Assembly: GCA_003640385.1 (NCBI GenBank)
Contig: RCAB01000157.1
Location: 1 to 64,000, forward strand
Direction: 5' to 3'
Source of the DNA: Setaria digitata
Lineage: Eukaryota > Nematoda > Chromadorea > Rhabditida > Setariidae
Length of the DNA stretch: 64,000 bases
How positions within the stretch are numbered: position 1 is the first letter of the stretch; each line of letters opens with the position of its first letter. Both the position numbers and the translations under genes were made by a program. The notes below the pieces were generated by a model. It did not search any database, was not told the origin of the DNA, and saw only the letters and a program-made list of their open reading frames with translations. This document shows positions 26,425 to 37,810 of this stretch, one piece after another.

Positions 26425-26619
26425 CCCTAATTACACCTCAACTAAATACAACTACTCGATTTATCTATATGATTTTTTTTTTTCACATCAAAAATAGCAA
26501 ACAATTTACAGAAATGTTTCTCCTGTGAACAGCTAATACATCGAAATGCTCCAATATGTCCACGATGTAAAACAAAAAGTCGATCCAAATATTCGAAAAG
26601 ATCAAGAAAATTGGAATAG
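24330..26619 (+). CDS. ZC4H2-type zinc-finger protein, copy 2 (tandem paralogue), 246 aa
   Basis: Five exons: 24330-24379, 24721-24880, 25217-25407, 25619-25850, 26512-26619, total 247 codons with stop. The three internal exons are 160, 191 and 232 nt, the same as in copy 1, and all intron phases match. Exon 1 reads MNLTALSKELCKLSTA, which aligns with [14 protein letters not shown] of copy 1. The middle is coiled coil (ERRSHADELRQINQ, EIERDLDRTNEILCESGI), then a Thr/Ala-rich linker. The last exon reads [20 protein letters not shown] and ends in KSRSKYSKRSRKLE. The finger core IHRNAPIC is identical to copy 1; the rest has diverged strongly. The basic tail is shorter and loses the KNPKKPKRK run. 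This is a clear tandem duplicate, probably intact and functional. Confidence 0.9.
26379..26424. repeat. CT dinucleotide microsatellite
   Basis: A run of CTCTCT with few interruptions in the last intron of ZC4H2 copy 2. Confidence 0.9.
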
Positions 26620-27234
26620 CCCATACATATTTATACACATATATTTAAGCAAAAGTGAATGTTTTGCTCATTTTATTTTAATTTTATTTTATTTTTTTTT
26701 TTTCGATGCAATATTTTCTTTCCAGTCTAGTATTTATAAACTTGCTAGAATTAGCTTATGATCGAATTGAGTTATGCTGCAAATAGAAAGCGGATTCATT
26801 TTTTTTTTTTTTGGATAAAAATGTTGAGAAACAGGAAAGGAAACAGCAGTACTGCGAATCATGTTTCAGCAGAAGATTTTTTCGGATTGCTAAATAGTCC
26901 GTTTATAAAGAAGAGGAAAAATAGGTTCTGTCTTTTTTTTTTTTTTTTTTTTTTTCTTATGCTAATTTCCCTTCTATGAAATCTAGCTCTTTTCGCTAAC
27001 ATTAAATAAGTGGCAAAATGAGTAATCTGTAATCGTAACCTTGTAATAATAGTGCATTAAATTTTAATGTCAAGAAAAGTAACACACTGTGCACTAAATT
27101 GTCCGATCAATTAACTGGAAATAAAATTTGTTGACTGTTTTTTTTTTTTTTTTTTTTTTTATAGGTTTCAATTTGAATTTTTTTTCAAATTTATTTCTCA
27201 GAAATATATTGAGTTATTTTTATTTTCTTTTTGT

Positions 27235-27267
<33 letters not shown>

Positions 27268-27330
27268 TTTTGTGCAGCAGATTTATTTACCATTGTAGCA
27301 TCATAATATAAAACTCATGCAATTTTTACA
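26620..27330. other. Convergent intergenic stretch, poly(T)-rich
   Basis: About 0.7 kb between the end of ZC4H2 copy 2 and the stop codon of the leftward-running gene. Contains four long T runs (near 26933-26955, 27140-27160 and 27241-27270) and nothing I can support as coding. Confidence 0.5.
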
Positions 27331-30300
27331 TTAACGATAAAAAATTTCCTGAGGCGAAATTAGGTTAAAAATCGGAAAAGCTTGTGTAGATTCATCATTC
27401 ATCAGTTGTTGTCCCTTGTTTTTGGCATATGACTTCGATTTCGTATCACTGACTGATAATGATGCATTAATGTAGGACTGTTTGTTGTTTTCATATGAAG
27501 ATAATGAGTGGTAATTATATCTCTTATCAATTAAGCATAATGAGATGAAATCTATGTTAATATTTGCTAAACTTAATAGAACATTAAGTTTGCATTTAAT
27601 CGTTTATGATAAAACATATATATATATATGTATATGCATATGTATCTGCCTGCTCTAAGCTAGTAAAATTTAATTTAAAATTTAATTTCATGTGATACCT
27701 TAACAAAAGCAACAACATATGAGTATGCTGATGAGAGATAATCGTAACTTGGTGATCGAGCAGTTGTCGCATCGGAAGATTTTGCACAGCACATAGAAGC
27801 ACTCTAGGAAAATATACTGATTAAATTGAATAATTAATAATTAATTAATAAATAAAATAATTAATAATTAAGAAATAAAATCATAAAATATTTAGACAGA
27901 GATTAGATCTAACTTTTAGAAATAGATGAGATATGTTTTCATGCAAAATATGCTCTGGATGAATGTGCAAATGAATTGTCTAATATGTTTGTATGTAAAT
28001 AATAAATTAGTAAACTTTGAGGAATTTTTCAAAAAGATGATAAGTTTTCTAGTAATTTTTAGTAGCAAGCATACTCTACTCTCCATAGATTGCATTGAAA
28101 GATCTGTTGATGCTAAATAATCATCCAAACCATCGGTCTACAATATCTGCTATTTTAAAACAAAAAAAAAAAATCAAATTTTAAAATTTCAAATGAAATT
28201 CTTATCAAATATGTATTATTTGCTTCCCTTTCTTTTTTTTTTTCTAATTTTCAGTCTCTTTGACTGATTGCAATAAACTGATAGAATCAAAAATAACAGA
28301 TTTAAATCAAACAAATAAGTTTAATAAATGTTATCAAAATTTTTTCTTTTTGTTTTTCTTTTCATACCTATTAGCAACTTTTATAATAAACATGATCATT
28401 TCGTTGTTGCATTACTATATGATCTGAAAACTTATCTTGAAACAAAAAAAAAAAAAAAAAAAAACTTACTCGTAAAATATCATCAAAACGTCTTCGTCTA
28501 CTTCCAATAGTTAATGGTACTGGTACTGTTGTTGTATTTTGTCGGAAACGAGCAGCCTCAATATGCAGATCACCGTAGATTGGTGATAATTCGACGTGTA
28601 ACCTAGGATACATATCACGTCGTGATAATTTCATCGTCACCTCAATATCATCTCGAGGACTTGCAAAAAAATTCTCTACCACTTCGTCTATGCACTATAA
28701 TTCAAATTTTTTTATCAATCATCGAAAATTTATTTTCAATCGAAAAGAAAAAAGTTGATAAAACTGAAAAATGAGTAACAAATCAGTTGATCAATTAGAT
28801 AACACATCTTAATTAACAGTTAATGATCAGTTATTTATTAAGAAAGCTTTTTTTTTCTTTTTTTTTTTTTTTTTTTTTTTCCCCTAAATTCATCAGCGAT
28901 AATGCATCATTGGTGTTAACAGGAAAAAAAAAAAAATAATACATGTTAAATAAAATTTAATTTGATGTGCATTCATTCTATCACTGTATTTATGGCTCCT
29001 AGTTACTAATTGTTGCCTAATTTCCTATCTTTTAATTTCATAACCAATTATGATTTTAAGCAAAAATAGCTTTAATTAGAGCTATTCAAATTGTCTCAGT
29101 TATGGCTCACTCTAAAATTCCTAAACTTTTTTTTTCACTTTCTAATCTACATCGTTAGTATGATTTTTTTCTTTTTTTTTTTTTCAACAAGCCAAGCCGG
29201 GTTAATTTCTGGCTTTGCAACGAGTGAATTTTTTTTTTTTATACTTTTTTCGTGAGAATAGTTTCATAGAGGCCCCATAATGGAATAGCTGAAGCATTCT
29301 TCCGATTCTCCAATTCCTGTTGAACATTTCGATGATCGAGTTCAGCATCACTAATAAATCGAATTTTCGGTATTTTTGAGCTATCTTCAATCATTTGTTC
29401 CATAACTACTTTGTGCAACTCCTTGTCTGTATTTTGTATCTATAATATAATTTCTTACTTCTTTAACAAATGAGAGTAGTGCAGTTTTGTATTCCGAAAT
29501 ATCCAAAATTCTCATCAGTTGTTGAATTTTCAATGTTATTCATCCAAAAAATAATTATGAAATTTTGCAGAAAAAAAAAAAAAAAAAAAATTCAAATCTC
29601 AATTAACACAATTCTTCAAGATGTCTTAATGAACACAGTACATGAGGTCATCGTTATCTTTTTTATAACGGATTTATCATCCAGAAATATGAAATGCACT
29701 ACTTTGATGATCAGTGTTCGAAGCATCCCATTAAATCCTCAATTCATTAGGATTGGATTTACTTGCAGTAATTTCAGGGTTCTGTAAATGGTTTCCTGAA
29801 TAGGCCTACATATTTGCCCGTAATTTTAGCCTTTTCCAGTGAATCATTATTCATTGATCTGACAGAATCATAGGAAACTGTTCCGGAACTTTGCGAAAAT
29901 GTTCCAACCACATCGGCATCATAAGTCAGTACATCGTTCACTTCCGTTACCAGTACATTATTCTTACTGACCTCCTTTTCGGGTGTTTCTTTTTTGGATG
30001 ACATTTGTGATTGTTTTTTCATTTCCATTGTCAGTTCTGCTCCTTTCTACAAATATTTGTGCTAACATTTGCCAGCAAATATCTTTTATAATTATTTATA
30101 AAACCTATAAGAGAATGAATGAGACAATAAGCAGTAAAGTTAGTTGTAGAATTTCACTCCCTAAAATTACTCATACCAAAAATACATCATCAAAATTACT
30201 ATCACATTTAGCAGGAGAATTTCCTTTATCAAATTGCAACTCATTCATTTTATAAATATATTTGCAAAATATCTTCTCAATCCCAAAATGCTCATCTACT

Positions 30301-30671
30301 ATAAGCATATATAATAAATAATTTTCGTAAAAAGAAAAATTACTAATTTTTGAATTTAAAAAAAAAAAAAAAGAAAAATATGCTATATTCATTCATTTCT
30401 GGAAGCTATAAATATTTAAAAATTTATCAGCTATAAATTTTCCTAGTCAATTCCGGAAAGAGAAAATGTAATGTATCTGTAATCAACTTACGGTTGTTGC
30501 ATTTGTAATGGTACTTATTGAAGATGCTTGATGTGAGGATGTATTTTCGAAATATTCTGGTGTAGAATATAATTCATTTCGCATAGATGTTGTCAAATTA
30601 GCAGTTGGTTTTTCAGGTATTAAAACGTTTACTGTTGTATTCTTCTTCTTCTTCTTCTTCAGCTTAGGCAT
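27331..30671 (-). CDS. Unrecognised protein, about 383 aa, seven exons, all introns phase 0
   Basis: Exons on the minus strand: 30492-30671, 29810-30046, 29245-29439, 28470-28694, 28075-28137, 27699-27803, 27331-27477 (180, 237, 195, 225, 63, 105, 147 nt), every one a multiple of three with GT/AG borders, giving 384 codons with stop TAA at 27331. The protein begins MPKLKKKKKKNTTVNV, has a Ser/Thr-rich first third, then a more ordered centre with IPKIRFISDAELDHRN, PLWGLYETILTKK, RDDIEVTMKLSRRDMYP and ELSPIYGDLHIEAARF, a basic SRRRRFDD, and a C terminus SPQEIFYR. There is no signal peptide or clear membrane segment, so it is probably intracellular. I do not recognise the family. The ATG may be internal: CCTAAG just after it could be an acceptor, so more 5' exons are possible (see 31300-31450). 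Confidence 0.68.
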
Positions 30672-31309
30672 CAAAAAAAAAAAAAAAGGAAGAAAAACTT
30701 AAATAATTTAGTAAAATATCCTCTTGTTTGATCAAATGATCAACTAATTGATTGATTGATTGATTGATTGATTGACTGACTGAATATCAATGAATGAATG
30801 ATTTCAATTGGCGGTTTCTACCTTCAATAAAATATGAAATAATGAAATAAACAACTGCAATGATTATATGTGCTATTTTTATATTAATAGTTTTCTCATC
30901 TTATTACATACATTTATTATATATTTGCATAATTTTTAATAAAAATTCGACAATTAAAAAAGAAAAAAAAAAATAAAAAAAAAAGGAAAGAAAGAAAACA
31001 TTTCAAATTAACCCATTCAACCATTAGCAATTTATTCACATATTTGCATATTATATTTGATATATATTATCATATATTAAATGATAACATACATCAAAAT
31101 GAGCACTCATTACTGATAATAATGATAATGAATTAACCATTTTATGGTACTATTTTTTTTTTTTTTTTCATTTGATTAATTATAACATGAAGCAAAATGA
31201 AAGAAAAAAGAAAAGGTTTTATTTATTTATTTATTTTTTCTTTATTTTAATATAAAAATTAACAAATATTTTCGAAATCGATGAAAATGTTCAAACTAAA
31301 AAAAAAAAA

Positions 31310-31448
31310 AAAAATCAGTCACTAAAGCAGCATCCAAGCTTGGCAGGAATGGGCAGAGAGATTTATTTGTACATCGACATTTGTTATCAATCAATTTATT
31401 TTCAATGTCACATGAATTATTTATTGGCTTATTGACTGACACTAAAGT
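31310..31448 (-). other. Possible orphan cysteine-rich exon
   Basis: On the minus strand, after an acceptor-like CTTTAG, an open frame reads SVNKPINNSCDIENK, then NKCRCTNKSLCPFLPSLDAAL, and meets GTGACT, a possible phase-0 donor. Four cysteines in 20 residues look like a small extracellular disulphide module. It could be an upstream exon of the gene at 27331-30671 (whose first visible exon can accept phase 0 at CCTAAG), or chance. No further exon was found to its right. Confidence 0.22.
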
Positions 31449-32131
31449 TATTTTAAAATTTTCAAGGAACAGTCTTAAGGAAGAAGAAAAAAAAAAAGAA
31501 AGAAAGATACTGAGCTGCAAATTTTATATTCGATAAGACAAGACTAGAGACTAGACTATATCATCTATATTGCTGGATGAAAATAAAAGTTAAAAATCAA
31601 CGGATCAACAAATCTCCCTTCCACAAGTTAATGAGATAAATTAAAAACACTAAAATGTTTCATAGCTTATTATTATTATTGTTACTAATCAATTATTATT
31701 GTCTAGTTTCAATTTGGAGCAAAATTTCAAGAATAACAAAATTATTTAGTGATAAAAATATGCAATAATATTAATTAATAATATATATATGTATATTTAA
31801 TGATAATATATTATTACAACGTTTTAGCAAATAGAAAAAAAATAAATAAATAAATAAACAAAAATTTTTTTTCAAATCGATTCTCTGAATAAAGTATATT
31901 TATTCTTTTTCTTTCTTCTTTAATAACTTTGCAAACAAAAAAAGAAAAAAACAATTTTTGCGTAATAAAAAAAAAAAAAGACAAAATGAATGACTTGCAT
32001 ACAAATATTTTCATCTTTATCAAAAAACTTAAAAACCAGATTTTGAGGAAGAGAAAATATTTCCCCATCCATATTTCACTATTAGTTTATATGAATTCAA
32101 ACATTACACATTAAGTGCAAGACCTCAATTT

Positions 32132-32132
<1 letters not shown>

Positions 32133-32172
<40 letters not shown>
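32133..32172. repeat. Long poly(T) tract
   Basis: About 40 consecutive T. It is one of the longest of many such tracts in the window. Confidence 0.95.
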
Positions 32173-32174
<2 letters not shown>

Positions 32175-32655
32175 TGATAAAATAAACATTTAATGCTACA
32201 GTTTTCTCTCTTATCATATACGCTTACCATATCATAAACTTATACGATAAACTAGAACACAATAACCGATGAAACAATAATACTGATGAAAATGATAGAA
32301 GTACGGTAAGATAAGGATGATAAAAATGTTAACGAATGGATGGATGGTTGTAAACTGTAAATTTCTTGCCTTCTTCATTCACCTGTAATATTTATCTTTC
32401 CCATAATTTTTACCCTTCTCTTCATCACTCTTTTCATCTCATTTTACACGATAACATTAGTACTACTAATACTATCATCATATACTCTAATCACTATTGC
32501 CCTCTTTCTTCTCACCTGTAAAGCCAATCAAAAATGAACCACTAAAATTCATCTCTTTTTTGAAAATTAAATTTTCACTATTTATCAAAAATTTACAACC
32601 TGATGCACAAACATTTTTCTGATTGAATAAATCAGTTCAGTATTTCTAGTACACT

Positions 32656-32695
32656 ACTCTCTCTCTCTCTCTCTCTCTCTCCCTCTCTCTCTCCT
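32656..32695. repeat. TC dinucleotide microsatellite
   Basis: Nearly pure CTCTCT run with one CCC interruption. Confidence 0.9.
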
Positions 32696-33246
32696 TTTCC
32701 TGGTATTTGTTACAGAGAGTTTTACATTGAAAGTACACAGGAAATGAAGAAACGTTTGGAAATCATTTTTTTTAATCCCTCTTGTTACTCTTTTTATTCC
32801 AGTATTGTGCGTACGTACTCTGTCATCAATTTTATGCTATTTAGTAAAATGCTTTCACGACAACTGCATGAATTTCACATGCTGATGGTACCATCTCCAA
32901 AAAAAAATGAACTTTCCCTTCAAAAGTAAATAAATTTTTCCTTTTTTTTTTTTTTTTTAATTTTATATAGCTAAAATTATTTGCTTAAAATTAAATTCCC
33001 AAAGTAGTCATTTTTAGATTAACATTTGGAAAACAATAAATGGTAAATATAATTGGATTTTTTTTTTTTTTTTTTTTTTTTTCAATAATTTGTGCGATAA
33101 AATGGAAATCTCTAAAATTTATATATAAAATATTTAAATTTTTGAAGTGGTATATAACATCATTTCCTTCATCTTTCCTCTGAACTAAAAAATGAGGCCA
33201 AACGGCACTCCTGTTTTATTGCAGTTGTTTTATAATCAGGATTTCA

Positions 33247-33461
33247 CTACTGAAGTGGTTGGTTGATGTATGCAGAAGTGTCGCCGTCTGGAAGGAATTG
33301 ATTGGTGACAGGATGTGTCCCTGATACCCGGCATCTTGGTGAAAATGAAAATCCTTCCAAACCATTGTACCCAGCAACACCATCCCGTATCAGGCTGTAC
33401 CGCGGTGGCTGATAGCTATGGCATCTGATGGCATGCAGAGTGATCCTTTTTTCTTTTCTCC
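33247..33461 (-). CDS. 3' terminal exon of an unassigned gene, 70 codons
   Basis: The minus strand carries a clean open frame from an acceptor (TTTTCGTCGCTTAAG) to TAG at 33247. It reads RKEKRITLHAIRCHSYQPPR, then SLIRDGVAGYNGLEGFSFSP and ends PDGDTSAYINQPLQ. GC content and codon use are clearly higher than in the flanks, and the composition is that of a real protein. The exon enters in phase 1. The exon at 37811-38209 has a possible internal donor (ATTG|GTTTCG) just before its stop codon in that same phase, so this could be an alternative C terminus of that gene across a 4.3-kb intron. That link is an inference. I do not recognise the sequence. Confidence 0.5.
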
Positions 33462-35832
33462 CTTAAGCGACGAAAAGGAAGTGAAGCTGTGTATAAAAAA
33501 AAAAAAAAAAAGATGAAGGCAAACTATTGAAAATGGATTTGATCGATTGGTCTAACTGACAGCAATTCCTTTTCGCCTGTGCTGTAACTTTATATATATA
33601 TATATATATATATACACAACCTCAACTAGAACTTTACCTTCAGTATTTCCTGTATTATCTCATTTTTATGTCATTTTACATGTTCATCATACTTTTTAAC
33701 AATTTTACTCACTCTAAAATTCAACATTTTCAATTTTCATGAACAAATTTGCTAGATAAAACACCTGCAATACTACTTAAGAAAAAGAGCCTTTTACAGT
33801 TTCGAAAATCAAACTTCAAAATTTAACTGATAAACGTTACTGTCAAAACTATAAAATTTACGTAGCATGAAGTGATGAGAAAAGATTGTTTCAACAATAC
33901 GACCCACTGTTCCCATAATTTTTCTCAGCTAATTTATTTTCTATCCAAAAAAAAAACAAATTACTCTTTTTTTTTGTTTTTAATGCTGTATTGTAAACTA
34001 AGTTCCTGTGGTCTCTTTAAATTTTAGATTTCTTTCTTTAAAACCAAAACTGAAATATTCAAACACATAAATCAAGTTTTGAACTTTTATGATTGCTAAA
34101 AAAACTTGCAGTCAGCACAAAATAGAGGATATTTACAAGATAATCTAGAAATGAGATATACTTTCACAATGACCAATATTACAGTTAATATATTGCAGCC
34201 ATATCTAAAAAGACAAAACGCAATAATAAGTTGTGTTAATCTAACCATTATATCTAACATCAACAAAAGCATCACCCTTGGTTCAAATATTGATACCATC
34301 GTTCTTGACAATACAAACAGTAGCAGCTGAACTCCGATGATATTTGGATAAAAATCCGTAAGTTTTCACACGCAAATAGTGCACAATAAAATTCTTCTTG
34401 TCTCTACAATCAGTAATGCAAACTTCAATTATCAATCTCTAAAAACAGAACTGAATAAAATCCTGCTAGAACCATAAATACTTGATATCTCTGCTAACTT
34501 CAAATCTTCAAAAAAGCGGAATTCTCACTTAAGAAAACTTCGCTGCCATCCATCTTGTACTTACTCTTTAGTGTTAACGATTCACAAATTTCTCAGTATC
34601 AAGTCTGAACGTAAAATGCAACAGGAATTTGGCACAACGAGCATTAAACGATCTTAGGCTGAAGAACGATAAAACAAAAAGTAAATTCTCATACAAAATC
34701 CTGAATGCCAGCAAAAAAAGAAAACCCCACTAACCTGAATGATATCACCAGCTCAGAAGCAACCCGGTGGAAATCTCAGTGGTAATTCAATTCTTCTATA
34801 ATTGTTACGTCCTCTTCACTATAGCACAAATGCATAACATTTTTTCCACTACTTTATTTCAATCCATCACTTTACATTTGTAATTTCCACATATAAACAA
34901 ACAAAAAAGGAAAAGAAAAAACTAATCTTATTACTTCGAGACTGAGGAAGCTATAACTGACTGAAGAAATAAGTGCTTCATCAAACCTTATGTATGCAAA
35001 CAAATTCCACATGATTTGCGAATACTTGCATACCTGTAATAAATAGTGGTTGTTAATATCCCAGGTGGAAAAAAGTTAGATTAAAATGATGAAGTCAAAA
35101 TTGCATGTATGTGCAAGTATGCATAAATTGAATTGTCTAAATACCAGGAAAAAAAATAAAAAAATAAATAAAACAAAAACAAAAAAAAAAAAAACAATCA
35201 CAACAGGATAAACAGTTGGAGGAACAGATAACATGGATCTGCTTAATTTATCCCACCTGTTTTCTTTATCCGTAGATTAAGTATATCAGACCAAAAAAAA
35301 AAATCTCCTTTTACCATTACAATTTATAAACTTCTGCCAATCAAACTTTCTTCCATATTTCGGTTTCAATCATTACAGTAACCTCGTACCTTTGATTACT
35401 GCCGACAGTCATTTAGTAATAACAAGATTGATCACTCATTTCATTGACCAATCTGATTAAATCAACTGATTAATTAACAATTCATCCATTTCGTTCGTCA
35501 AATTTCGATAAAATCCTTCTGATAATATATACGAAATGTCGTGATTTGATTCTTTTTTTTTTCCTTTTCTTCTTTCTTCGTTTTCTTTTTTTTTTTTTTT
35601 TTTTTTTTTCTTTTAAGAAACAGCAGAAACGAGCTTAACTTATTATGCTTGAAATGAAAAAGAAAGCTATCACCATACTAGCTCTGCACTGTCTCTTCGT
35701 CTGCAATATTCCCTTGACCCATTTTGTCATCCTCCTTCTATCTCTCGCTCTCTTTCTCTCTACCTCTCTCTGTCTCCTCCTCTTTCGTTTCTGTCTCCCC
35801 GGGATACTGTAATCCATCCAATTGCAATTGCA

Positions 35833-35871
<39 letters not shown>

Positions 35872-37810
35872 CTACTATATTAAATGCATTATCATTTGTT
35901 CGTTTACACTTTTTAACACTTATCACAATCGCTGATATTTCCCTAAACTATCTTAACACTACAACTAAAATAATCTATTGACAATGTTTGCTTATCATAC
36001 AACTTATCAATCTGCTCTTCTAAATAAAATAACTGCCATTTCGTAATCATTTCACCAGTGTAATGTTAAAATAAAACAACTTATTAAAAAGTTTACAAAA
36101 TATTGTTATATTTCAGGAACATTCCAGAATTCATAAAAATAATCTTAAACACAAGGGAAAATTCTCCTCCCTTCATTCCTCCTAATTTGAAAATATTTCC
36201 GAAATTTTTTTTTTTTTTTCTAATACTTCTCTCTGCAACTCCATCTTTTTTAAAATGACATTAAAAAAAAGAGAAATTAAAAAAAAAAAAATTACAATTC
36301 TCATCAGTGTAAGGATAAAATGTTCCCAATATTAGCTAACCTACCATGCATGAAAAAGAAATAAAAATTACTTTAATTTGTATAAACATACTTTTTATAC
36401 ATGGCTTCATAATAATCACAGAATGTTCACCGATACACCTTCATGTTTAAAATGAAAACATATAAAAATATGTAGCATTATTTAAAGGGACATTTTTTTT
36501 TAATTCCTTTTTTGTTCCCTCTTTTTTTTCCCTTACGTTCGTACACACCAATTATAGAACGATACATAGTGCTTTAGAAGACAAGTTTCTAATAAACAAG
36601 AAAAAATATCGAAAAAATGGAAGAGATGGGTAGAAAACCAAAAAGAATCATTGAAATGTTGCTCACTTTCACAACGAAAAAAGAAAAAAAAATTTTTTTG
36701 AAAAAGACAATTTCTTTCTGTCTTTTCTGTCTTTTCCATTCCTCTTTCGCTTCCCACTCCTCAACAAACTAACTAACCTTTGAAAAGAAAATAAGTTATT
36801 CGATGTGAACGATTTCTCGGAAAAAAAATTTGGCAAAAGTTTGTTTTCAATGCAACCGAACAGATGAACACTTCAAATCCTGCTCGTCACTTTACTTTCA
36901 CGAAAAAAAAAAAAGAAAAAAAACGAAAAAAGAAAAAGACCAAGACAGTTGCGGAAATAAATCTGTACGCTCTTGCCACTTCAAACATTAAAATTTTTTT
37001 AAACAGAGAAACATAAATACCTCAGAATTGGATTCCTCTTTTTTTTTTTTTCCCCCCCCCCCCCCACCAATCCTTTTCATCTACTTCTGACAAACACCGC
37101 AAACAAGCTTACGGAAGAGAACAATTATTTTAGTATCTTATTTACCTATTAATGCATAAGATGATTAATAAGTCAAAGCGAAACCCAGCAATATAAAACC
37201 GTTACCATCCAGTTTAACTAAAACTGTCTAAAATAATTCTCGCTCTATGGGAGTATACATAACACAAATCCAACAAATCAAGTTGAATGCATAAGTATAA
37301 ATACAAACATAAAAAAGTAACACAGCAAAGGGAAGATTACAATTTAATGGTGACAAAATGAAATAAAACTAACCTTCCTTACCCTTGCTATTCAATGGCA
37401 TTTGCACATTGATTAAGAGAGAAATACTGTTGCAACAATCAGAAATATCTAATAATTGCCAAAACTTTTCTTGCAGTTGCTAGGCTCATACGCGATCAAC
37501 CAACCAAATTATCCCAGCATCAATAACTTAATGATTTTACTAAGATACATAACTTCAGTCAATTCAAAAATGCCACGAAGTTTCAAAATTTAGATGACCT
37601 GAACATGAACATGAGTTGCTCAAGTCCCATCTCAACTACCAAATCATAACTATGATGAGACCGTCATTCATGCAAAAAAAAAAGAAAAAAAAGAAAAGAA
37701 CCCCCTTTTATAAATAAGGATATGAAGAAGTGAACAATGAAACCTTAAAATGGAAATTTTCATAGTACTCACATTCAGAGGATTTACTTTTTATTTAAAA
37801 TCCCATAAAA
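33462..37810. other. Long non-coding stretch (intron or intergenic)
   Basis: About 4.3 kb without a supported exon. Holds a TA microsatellite at about 33592-33613, a CA microsatellite at about 35836-35870, CT-rich sequence at 35740-35790, a poly(C) run of 13 preceded by poly(T) near 37042-37066, and many A/T homopolymers. A pair of overlapping frames on opposite strands at 34096-34330 has no splice or homology support. Confidence 0.5.
35836..35870. repeat. CA dinucleotide microsatellite
   Basis: Uninterrupted ACACAC run. Confidence 0.95.

Larger units (their letters stand above)
30672..33246. other. Mostly non-coding stretch with homopolymers and microsatellites
   Basis: Apart from the possible cysteine-rich exon, I see no gene. 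It contains a GATT repeat near 30750-30775 (TTGATTGATTGATTGATTGA), a T run of about 40 at 32133-32172, and a TC microsatellite at about 32656-32695. Frames on both strands are Lys/Phe homopolymer artefacts. Confidence 0.5.

Noticed and set aside
26442..26624. Minus-strand 60-codon frame
   Set aside because: It is the antisense of the ZC4H2 copy 2 finger exon, which is clearly coding on the plus strand.
33190..33480. GC-raised block first considered as a structured non-coding RNA
   Set aside because: The minus strand has a clean 70-codon frame with an acceptor and stop, so a coding exon explains it better.
34096..34330. Overlapping 71- and 74-codon frames on opposite strands
   Set aside because: Neither has splice signals, a family match or codon bias; they mirror each other by chance.
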